Assembly (NCBI RefSeq): GCF_947179515.1
Contig: NC_067473.1
Location: 74,853,719 to 74,917,718, forward strand
Source of the DNA: Apodemus sylvaticus
Lineage: Eukaryota; Chordata; Mammalia; Rodentia; Muridae
Length of the DNA: 64,000 nucleotides
Direction of reading: 5' to 3'
Shown in pieces: positions 55,113 to 64,000 of this stretch. The notes beneath the pieces were generated by a model. The model was not told the origin of the DNA, did not search any database, and was given only the letters and a program-made list of their open reading frames with translations. Positions within the stretch are counted from its first letter, which is position 1. Every line of letters begins with the position of its first letter. Position numbers and translations under genes: made by a program.

Positions 55113-58100
55113 ACCTGTTCGATGTAACTGCGGGCAGTTACATCTGCTTCACGGTCTTTTTGTGCTTTTGAAACAATAATCCATTCCTTCAAACTATTTA
55201 TGGACTCCATGCCTTCTTATAAAAATTGCCATCAGTTCTCATACAGGGCATCTAGAGCCCATAGAAGACTGTGTGGTGCTAAAATGGGAATTTCCTTTAC
55301 TGGTCTTTAGGATGCTACTCTGTTGTCAGTCAGACCAGGAACTCTCTACAGGCAGTCCTCACATTGTCTGAATTTCTAGCTGGGTATAAAATATAGCTCC
55401 TGTCATTCAAAAGTCATCTCTGCCTTCAGATTCTGAAAACTTTCCAGGGACAGTTTCTCAAATACATCTGTGTATCTAATTTTAAAATATAGATTTTTCT
55501 GCTTTAAGTTAAAGCCCAAATATAGCCTCAAATTTTCTTGAGCAAGTACATTTAATAATATCTAAATGCCTTCATCTATTAATTCTTCATCCATTTTCTC
55601 CATAACCACTTACAATAAATATTGATGACTATCTAGCCTTGGAAACGGCTATACGCACAGGAGAATATTCATGTATGTCTCATTGATTTTCCTGACAGGG
55701 GCAAATGGAGCAGGTAAGCCAATTTAGCACAACCATTTCCAGTTTTGCACAGGCTAAATAGAAGTGCTATGGGAATGAATAATCAATCTTATACCATTAT
55801 TAATAATAAAATTTAGTTCACAAACAGTTCCTTCAATCTTCTGCATACCATACAACATTAATAAATTGATTCATCAGCACCCAAGGGAGGTGTTTTTAAA
55901 ACTGGAATGAGAAACCAAGAGAGAAGTAATGGCTGCCTAGGACTAACATTCAAGTCTCACTGTGGCACAAAGCGACAACGCTCTATCACAAGTGGGCTGA
56001 TCCCCCAACTTCCTGAAGAATGAAGAGCTATTGCAAGCCAAGTAAGCAAGTACAATTTTTCGTCTTGAGTTTTATAAGTGTGGATATTTAACAGTGGTAA
56101 TGACTATGTAAGAACGGCTACTATTTTTCAACATTGTATCAAACCCTGCTCACTGTCCAGACACAAAAAACAAAAATCCCATTCCTTAAAAGAAACTTGA
56201 AGATGAGGGAGAAAGAAGGACCCCTGAATCACCAAACAGTACACAAGGGTTCAGAGTCTACATCTGAGGTATCATAGAGGCATGGCCACACAGAGAGACT
56301 CCTGGGCCACCGGGAAAGTCCATTTTTCTAAGGCTGTGCTTGAGCTAAACCCCATAGAGAGCAGGGCAGAACTGGGGTAGGGATAAAGAAGGACATTCTG
56401 AGGAAGCAGAAAACCCTTGATGCAAGTGTTTGACCACAGGCTGCTACCACTGTGGCAGACCCAACTCTCAAAATTTAGTTCCAGTGCCCACATCCTGATC
56501 CCCACCCCCACTCTCACTCCCATCCCCAGCAGGCACTGTCCTTGACAGTTTGAGTTCAGATGACACTTTTGGATCTGTGTGGGATACCTATGTGGAGTCA
56601 TGTTTCCTCTTCATGGATCACAACTGATAAATAGGGTGTGGTGAAGTGATGTAGATGACTACTGAGGTCAGTTCAGAGAAGCCAACGCTGCCACTCCCTT
56701 GCCTTCTGGACACTTGCTGTGCTGAGCATCCAGTTCCAACCCACTAACCTTAGGCCGCCATGCAGTTTCCCAGGCTATAAGCCAAGCCTGCATATTGGTG
56801 CTCACGTCAACAGCCTCAGCTGAGATTGACAGCCATATCAACCTCCTGGCATAAAAGTAATAATGCTTCCAGATGATTCTAGCTGCTCACTGTCAAGCTA
56901 CCTTGAGCTCTTGAGTGGTCTCAATGAGACCCCAGATGCTTAACCACAAGACAAGTGATCCCTTCTGTATCCTGACACAATTCCTGACTTACAGAACCCA
57001 AAATGTGATAGAATAGTTAAGATCTGGAAGTGATCTGTCATATGGCAAAAGCAATCAGTACAACCAGGCTTTGGAATTTATTTCATTTTCAGCCTATGTA
57101 GAACCATTGGATGATTTCTCAAGGGAGTGCAATGGGAGTCTTTTATTCCCATTTGGGAAGCAATACCAGGGGACCTTATGGAAAAACTGGGCCATCCCAT
57201 TGTTGTTTCTGTACCACCTGAGGATCTTTTTTGTAGGTGGGTCTCAGTTGTTACCTTTATGGGCCATGTAGGTCAGCTTTGCCATTCACCCTTGTCTCCT
57301 CACTGGCTTCATCCCTGGCTTTGCAGAGTCTTTGGGGAACATTAAAGTTTTTTTTCTAATCTGGATCCTAACCCAGATCAACAAGATCTGAATGTCTTGG
57401 GAGAGGGGAGCCAAGGCATCTGGGTGTTTCAGGGTCCCTAAGTGGTCTCAGAAGATATTCCATGTTGAGATGGTCTCACTGAGTCCCTCCACCACATGAA
57501 GAAACAGAGGAAAGTTACTTATGCAGCACACCTGAAATCTAATGGAGCTGGTAACCTACATATTATAACATTCAAATCACCCTTCTGCCTTGGTTCAGAA
57601 TGAAGTTTCTAGATTCTGGAATCTTTGGCAGAATAAGAAAAAAAATTACAGAGTTGAGGTCACATTCCATGGGGTCCTAGACTTCTGAAGGACTCTGAGA
57701 CTTGTTGGGAGGATTATCTATGCAGAAAGGAGAGTTCCATATTATTGTTTTCGTGAAGAATCATAATTATACCGCCACAGCTCATGTTAAAGACACTGAG
57801 TGAGCAGAACTGGCAAAGCATCTGTGTGTGTATGTGTCTGGGAAAGGATGGCAGAGGGCTGAAGTTGTAAGACTGGGGACACACCATAAGAAGAAACCAG
57901 AATGGAAGAAGTCACAATTCTTGCTGATCTTGCTGGTCATCTGGTCTATTTGGCCTTCAACTTCCTTTATAACTACAGGAAGAAAATGACTGGTATCTCT
58001 TTCCCAAGATGGAGCCATGTTTTTGTTCTGGCACACGAGAAACCTCTGCATTTTGCATGAATTCTGATGCATTCATGCAAAACACGTGGTATGGACCACC

Positions 58101-59079
58101 ATGTGTTTCTGCTATCATGATGGTTGGGGGCTGTTGACCCTGAAGAGGGTAATTCAGTTCTTAGAGATAGCCTATACAAGCTGACCAACCAACCAAAGCC
58201 ATACCCTAACCATCTTCTTTATTAGGCTCTTAATGGGCTCTGTGAATCTCTGTCCCCCAAATCCTAATCACCCCACAGCCAGGCATCAGATGACTAAAGA
58301 CAACCTTTTAGCCAGAGCCTGCTGAGAGCATTCAAATTAGCCTCTCCCTGGTCACCTTACCCCGCTTTACCTACCCCTTTCTACAAAAGCCACAATGAAA
58401 GCTTATGCCCAGGTTCCCCCTCCCCCACCCCCACCCCTGTATCTCCATCTCCTAATCCACTGTGCACTGCCCTGCCCATAGTGCATACAGTATCATCTTG
58501 GAAACTGTAGCGAACCATGTCTCCAATGGCAGTTTCGTGGGCATTTCCTCTGAATTAAAACATCCCATTCTGGAGAGAAGAGGGAGTCTCCTAAGGCTTG
58601 GAAAACCAGTGAAACTTACTTAGGAAATTTACAAGATTCAAGGAACTCAAAAAGTTATGAGATCTGCCCTACTGACTCCAAGGTTATATAAACAGTAAAC
58701 GATTATTGAATCTTCAGCAAAACTGCCTACAAGCTGGGCAAGGAACCCCAGGGACAGACTTTTCCTGAGTCATCTCCCATGTTGGGTGGGCATTTTGGTG
58801 AAGAAGCTCCTAGCAGTCATTCACTGCTTCTGTTATTGACCTCAGTAAACCCAGTGCTTCACTAGGCTAGACTACTGGTGGAATCTTTGGTTTCAATGGT
58901 CTGCCATTGGTGTCCTATCAGGGATGACTAGATGCTGGCTGGTGCCTCCCACAGAAGCAGCTTTCTCATCTGCCAGCCTTGCTATAACTAAACAACAACA
59001 ATAAAACACTATGGCCCACAGCATCCTCACCCACATGGAAGGGGAACCTCTTTCTGAACTACACTAAAGACAGAGCTAT
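55113..59079. other. Intergenic, no gene recognised
   Basis: Mostly unique-looking. Two strong inverted repeats are described under findings (55121-55144 and 58052-58083). No open frame with family resemblance and no SINE were recognised. Confidence 0.5.
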
Positions 59080-59523
59080 GTGTGCAGACACACCAAGCAC
59101 ATGTCCTTAGAAATTAGAGGCATCTCAAGCCAATGTGCACAGAACTTCAGACACTCTATGTGTTGCTATGGGCTGATCCACGCACCCATCTGGTCAACCT
59201 CAACTTGTATTTCCTATACAACTTATAAAGGAAATTGCTATCTCACAGTCAGTGGGTGTGGAAATTGGGGAACTAATCACCACAGAAGCCCCCACCATGG
59301 CCAGCCTCTGAGGGAGGGCTACACTGGAGAAAACAGCCTAAGCCCCTTCACACAGACTCCCATGCTCCACAGTGTGCAGCGCCATCCTCACAGTGGCCTG
59401 TCCACCTTCAGTTTGGTACTGTCTCCCATAATGTGCATCATAGTGGCACGCTGCTATTACATGAGAGGGACATACAGTCTGTTCTCGGCTACCCGACAGT
59501 CATGGCTTGCACAGCAGGCTTAA
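59080..59523 (+). other. 147-codon open frame, probably chance
   Basis: This is the longest open frame outside repeats on the right side. The encoded sequence is rich in His, Ser, Cys and Thr, without a recognisable domain, signal peptide or membrane segment. There is no good initiation context, tail, or splice site to support it. It could be part of an exon or a decayed gene, but I cannot support that. Confidence 0.15.
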
Positions 59524-60020
59524 TTTCACAGTTTTTAGTTTCATGACATTCAAACAGCAATAATTGATTGGGGGGAAGGGAGAGAAGTGAGTCTATTGGA
59601 AATATCAGTCAGTGTAAAAAGGAAAAGAGAAAAAAAAAACAAACCACAAAATTCCTGAAGGAACACTTGCCACTATGTAAAAGGTCACCAGACAAATAAT
59701 TGCCTTCTGCATGGGATGATTCCTGTTGTCATTAAGCCCCAACAGAGATCTGATACACTTTAATACTCCTGCTAAAGGCCGAGATGTGACTGTGTCACCC
59801 TGGTCACATAGACAATTGAGGCAGCCCAATGTGTGCCTGAATTAGAAGGCCTCCTTTTCCTTTTCATCCTTTTTGTTCTGGACAGGATGGAGAGATAACC
59901 ACTCTTCCTCTCCCTGTCTGCCATGACAGGCCTGAAAGCACAACTGACCTAGGGGCTTCACTCCTCTCAGGACTGGAATTGTCTTTACAGCAGGAATTTC
60001 CATTCCTCTCCCCACCCCCC
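59524..60020. other. Intergenic sequence
   Basis: Nothing recognised. Confidence 0.4.
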
Positions 60021-60021
60021 C

Positions 60022-60055
<34 letters not shown>

Positions 60056-60081
60056 CACACACACACAAACACACACACAGC
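60021..60081. repeat. C run, (CT)n and (CA)n microsatellite
   Basis: CCCCCCCC, then CT, then about 22 CA units with AGACA and AAACA interruptions. Confidence 0.95.
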
Positions 60082-60469
60082 AGAGGAGGAGAGTAATTGC
60101 ACACACCAGGCTGGGCACTTTCCACACCATCTCTCCTGGCGTGTGGCTGTTAGGGACAGAATCATATGCCTCTCCTTCCAACTTGGATGACAGAATCTTG
60201 GCTTCTTGTATGGTGATATTTGCAGATAACAATACAAGGAACTAACGGTGAGTCGGTGAGATCATATGGACCCGGATGGGATAATATTGGCATCTCTATA
60301 GAAAGACACTCAAGAGGCTTGCTGTGTTTTTCTCTACTACAAAGGATACAAAGAGAAAGAGGCCGTCTGCATTGGGGGAAGGAGCCTTTGGCAGGAACTG
60401 AATTTGCCACATCGATCTAAAACGTTCTAGTTTCCACGGATGGAAGAAAATCAGTTACTGGCACTGAAG

Positions 60470-60600
60470 GCACATGGTATATAAGCTGTTGTGTTGAGGC
60501 AGCAGAGCAGACGGATAGCAGCAGCTCCCAAGAGGAGAGCAAAAGAAAGATCCCCTTCTCTGTCCGCCGAGCGAGTGAGCAAACCTCCAGGTCAGGCCAG
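60470..60600 (+). promoter_or_regulatory. Possible TATA-type promoter and first exon
   Basis: TATATAAG at 60478-60485 is followed about 25-30 bp later by a GC-richer stretch with purine-rich CAGCAGAGCAGACGG, a CCGCCGAGCGAG segment with local CG dinucleotides, and a CAG|GTCAGG junction at 60590/60591 that could serve as a splice donor. There is no open frame of note in the candidate exon. The combination is only suggestive; single TATA and donor matches are common by chance. Confidence 0.25.
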
Positions 60601-61345
60601 ACTGTTACATGGCTGCAGAAGGTACTGTCACTGACGAGGTTCTTCTGCCCACAGGGAGGGCAGAGAGCCTGTCAGCCTCTGGAAGCACTGTGTGCAGCTA
60701 TCCCAGGGAGGCGCAGCTATGTTCCTGTACATAATGGTCTTTTTGCAAGAGTTCTTTAAACTACAGTGAGGAGAGAACAGAAGGTATCTGCAGGTGACAG
60801 GGGCTAACTGAAGCACTGGCAGAAGTCACTTTGTTCTAGAAAGCTGGTCTTAAAACTATTTGGAAACAATGGCCAGTGTAGCCCAAGAGTTGCTGAGGGT
60901 GGATCTCTGCTTTGTTTAAAGGAATCAACTTGGCCCTGGGTTCCGGTGAGTCTTTCTTTAGGTGTAGCTCTCAAAGATCTCCTGAACTGGTCTGAGCCTA
61001 CGATCAAGCTATGTGCACTGGTGTGTCCCGACTCTGAGGCCTTTCCCGACTCTGAGGCCTCTGCTCGTGCAAAGGCCTCTACACTTGAAGCTGTCAGTCC
61101 CAAGACTATAAACCAAAAAGGTTTCACTTTGCCTGTGAAGAATTTTTGGCTCTACCAAAGCAAAATCACACTGATGGGGAAATCTTCTTGGATGGGATGC
61201 AGTGAGGCAATGACAGTGACACACTGGTGTCCCTTTATGCTCCTTTGGGGCACTGCAAAATTCCTAGCAAAACAAATTAAAGGAAGAAAATGTATTTAGA
61301 CTCACATTCCAAGAGCTTTCCACTGACCACAGCGGGCTGGCTGTG
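60601..61345. other. Intergenic; contains a short direct repeat
   Basis: CCCGACTCTGAGGCCT occurs twice, at about 61028 and 61047, separated by 3 bases. The 117-codon plus and 107-codon minus frames here overlap and lack family resemblance. Confidence 0.4.
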
Positions 61346-61445
61346 CATGCTGATTACTTTTCTGTTGTTGTGGTGAAACACCAGGACCAGGTACTTACAG
61401 AAGAAAGGGTTTATTTGGACTTCTAGTTCTAGATGGTTCCAGTTG
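61346..61445. mobile_element. Truncated R2-type interspersed repeat
   Basis: ATTACTTTTCTGTTGTTGTG with GTGAAACACCAGGACCAGG and AGAAGAAAGGGTTTATTTGG match the start shared by R1/R2 repeats. It then ends. Confidence 0.5.
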
Positions 61446-61596
61446 AGGCCTAATATTCTCATTTCCAATGAACTTGAAAATGATGCCAATGTGGTTGGCT
61501 CAAAGTCCACATTTTGAGTGGCAAAGAAACCAGTGTCCCAAATTCCTGATTTTATAAATTAACTAACCAGAAAAATAAAAATGGGGAATCTTTAAT

Positions 61597-61598
<2 letters not shown>
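61446..61598. other. Intergenic sequence
   Basis: Nothing recognised. Confidence 0.35.

Positions 61599-61628
<30 letters not shown>
61599..61628. repeat. (TC)n microsatellite
   Basis: About 15 TC units. Confidence 0.95.
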
Positions 61629-61632
<4 letters not shown>

Positions 61633-62284
61633 ATTCTTCACCTACTCTGTGTCAAGCAGAGTAGCAGAGGAGACTTCTTTTTTTATCCTCTTTGGGTTTG
61701 GTACTTGAATTTGTGAGAGTAAACTGGTAGTAGATTAAGAGTGGGGAGGAAGACATGCAACAGTGCACAAGGGCGCCATAGGAAAAGTGGGTTCCTGGGT
61801 ATCGGCAAGACAGTGGGATTTAAAAGTTTATAGGGAAGATTTAAGTGGGCACTGGAGGTAATTTTAAAGGAAGAATAAATACTTTAGAGAGAATGAACGG
61901 GCCTAGGGAAGCAAAAGAGGTGGCTGCACTCCGAGCACGGTGTGTGAGGCTGGCCTACTTTCCTTCAGTTAATCTGGAGGCACGAGCCTAAGGGAAGATG
62001 GAGACTTAGAGTCTCCACCACCTCCAACTCCTCTCTGTCAGCTTAGAGGAAAGCTGAAACAGGAAAAGATCAGAAAGACTTTGATGATGAAACATTGATT
62101 TTTTTTAGCTCAAAATGTTAAGTGTGAATTCAGATTTCTGTTTCCCAGTTCCCAACATTATGGTCATCACTGTACCAAACCCTAAAGTCTAGAGTTTCAA
62201 GATTACCAGAGGTGCTGTTTAATATGCAGTGGCCTTCACCCTCCAGATACTCTGAGTATTGAGTCCTTGCTAGGAAACCTGTCT
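61629..62284. other. Intergenic sequence
   Basis: Nothing recognised. Confidence 0.4.
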
Positions 62285-62540
62285 TTTTAGCAAGCTGTTC
62301 AAGAGATCCTGCCGTGCATGAAGATCTGGTTCAGATTCCAAGCACTTGTGTAAATGTTGGGCTGGCAGTCACGTGCTGGGGGAGCAGAGACAGGAGGATC
62401 CCTGTAGTTTAGAGGCCAGTTTGACTCACCAAATTGAAGATTCCTAAGTTTTGTGAGACTTTGTCCCCACCCCCCCCAAAAAAGACAAAGAAAAAAAAAA
62501 GAAAAGGGATGGAAAGAAAGAAAGAGAAAAAGAAAAGATG
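62285..62540 (+). mobile_element. SINE B4
   Basis: The left ID-like part is diverged (agatcctgccgtgcatgaagatctggttcagattccaa). The right B1-like part reads GGCAGTCACGTGCTGGGGGA, GCAGAGACAGGAGGATCCCT, TTAGAGGCCAGTTTGACTC and a GAGACTTTGTCCCC end, then a C run and an A/G-rich tail (62470-62540). Confidence 0.65.
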
Positions 62541-63199
62541 AACAATCAAAAAGGAAAAGCACTCACTGTGAATTTCTGATCTCCAGGCATTGCACATGTG
62601 CATAGACATGCTCATCCCGTCTCTCTCAGCACACACCTCCCTCAACGCACACATGCTCGCATGCACAAGTAAACATACACAGGCTCCCCTGGGATTTCTT
62701 GGCAGGTGGCCTATGTGAAACGCTTTCTAAGCCAGCACAAGAGCTGCGAGTGTAGAGTCGTAGTAGAGAGCATGCGCAGCATGAGTCCATCCTCAGCTAC
62801 ATAGTCAGTCCACAAGCCAGGGAAGTTTGACAGAAATACAGTGTGAACCCACGTGAGATGTACAGTCTCTATACTTACATTTTAGAAGGAGAAAATAATC
62901 AGATGAAATGAACTTTAACATGGTTAGTGTTCACCCACTAGATTCAACATACTATCATTTTAGCATGCAATCAATATAAAATATTGAGATAACTTTACGA
63001 AGTTGTTCTACCCAGTTTCTGAGTCTGTTACGTGTTTCAAAGCATTCACCATGCATCTCAATCAAGACTAACCACATTTCCAGCCCTCAGTCGTACCCTC
63101 ATGAAGCATAAACACTGGGGTGTGGCCCAGCTGTATGCTCAAGAGCCCTTCAGGTGGTTCTGGTCTTCACTTAGGTGTAAGAACCATCCATCAATCTAG
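62541..63199. other. Intergenic sequence
   Basis: Nothing recognised. Confidence 0.4.
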
Positions 63200-63335
63200 G
63201 CCACGGCTTTTGAACTTGGCTATGCAACAGAAGCACCTGGGAAACTTAAAAAAACAAAACTGTATGTAGGGTTCCTATCCCTAGACAACAAAAGTTGTGT
63301 AACATCTTCCCGGTGGTTCTAATCTACATTAACAT
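63200..63335 (+). mobile_element. MER5/Charlie-type hAT DNA transposon fragment
   Basis: CACGGCTTTTGAACTTGGCT with ATGCAACAGAAGCACCTGGG, AAACTTAAAAAA and then AGGGTTCCTATCCCTAGAC follow the left half of the MER5-class consensus. Ancient, non-autonomous. Confidence 0.55.
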
Positions 63336-64000
63336 ATTGTAAGGATGCCACTCAGCCTCCCATTCGGTTATGCTTCCTCCTTAGCTCCAAATATTGTAAA
63401 ATGGCACCTGTCATCGTCTCACACCAAACTCCAGACTCTCCAGTCTTCTTATTTATTCTACTTGGAGTGTCTGGACAAAAGCTTTCTTTTAAACTCATTT
63501 CTCCAACTCTTTTGCTCAAAAAGAAATCTCTTTTTAAAATCTGAATCCTTTAGCCTCTCTCCCATGATTCCTGGTTCCAGAATGGTTGCCTTAGCAGCTC
63601 TCATCCCTTTACCCCACTTCCCACAGCCCAGGGACCCTTGGTCACTTCTAGTAGCACCAGTCTCTTACAGCTCCATCTGACTGCACACAGGAACTCCAGA
63701 ACGTTGAGCCCCTCCCCTACCAGTGGTTCTAATATACATTATTATGATTTAGCCATCGCTTTCCCATGATTCAGAGCAATCTTTGGAGAAGCCCAAGAAA
63801 TCTTCCACAAAAGCATCTTCTAGGGAAAGGGAACAGGGCATAAGACCAAGTCATAAGCACCAGCATCAGTACTGGTTTCCATCCGGGTAGATCTCTAGTT
63901 TCCCACACCCTTGGGTCCTGAGAGAGGGAGAATATTGGAAAAGTCCCACAGGGGGGAGTAAACAGAAGCAATAGGAAGAGTGAGAAATTGGCTGTAGTTC
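63336..64000. other. Intergenic sequence to the window end
   Basis: Pyrimidine-rich. A plus-strand 111-codon frame at 63345-63680 has no recognisable domain. No gene called. Confidence 0.45.

Noticed and set aside
1..64000. A bacterial or phage-type gene system
   Set aside because: SINEs, L1 elements, LTRs, a processed pseudogene and long microsatellites throughout show mammalian genomic DNA; no dense coding strand, operons or ribosome binding sites are present.

Overview
The window is mammalian, non-coding, repeat-rich DNA from a murine rodent, most likely rat. The LINE-1 3' ends carry a G-rich tract followed by a tail motif that I associate with rat L1. SINEs of the B1, B2/B3 and B4 classes are present, and simple repeats are long and nearly perfect. 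I found no intact protein-coding gene, no tRNA, rRNA or CRISPR array, and no CpG island. Almost every open frame longer than 60 codons is L1 remnant, simple-repeat artefact or chance.

Layout. 1-2.3 kb holds a minus-strand Rps2 processed pseudogene disrupted by two G-rich minisatellite blocks in opposite orientation. 3.0-5.0 kb holds an interspersed repeat and an old L1 3' UTR; a 257-bp piece of that UTR is copied into the CT tract of the repeat 1.2 kb upstream. 5.4-8.9 kb is a rat L1 with promoter monomers, a 3' UTR and a 16-bp target-site duplication, but with an internal deletion joining ORF1 to the ORF2 reverse-transcriptase region. 9.2-10.8 kb is the 5' part of an older L1, ending in a ~165-bp AT-rich tandem array (10.8-11.5 kb).

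11.8-49 kb is ordinary intergenic sequence with scattered SINEs, MIR, L2, LTR-type repeats and many microsatellites. 49.5-51.5 kb is a second young L1, antisense and with a 5' inversion (twin priming), flanked by a 15-bp target-site duplication. It sits beside the second copy of a ~600-bp dispersed repeat whose first copy is at 12.1 kb. 51.5-64 kb holds more interspersed repeats, one LTR-like element, two strong short inverted repeats and one weak TATA-type promoter candidate near 60.5 kb.

The genes do not work together in any pathway; what can be read is a history of retrotransposition and rearrangement. The most unusual points are the inverted minisatellites in the Rps2 pseudogene, the local templated copy of L1 3' UTR, and two L1 rearrangements that break at almost the same ORF2 position. 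Repeat family names come from memory of consensus features and were not checked by search.
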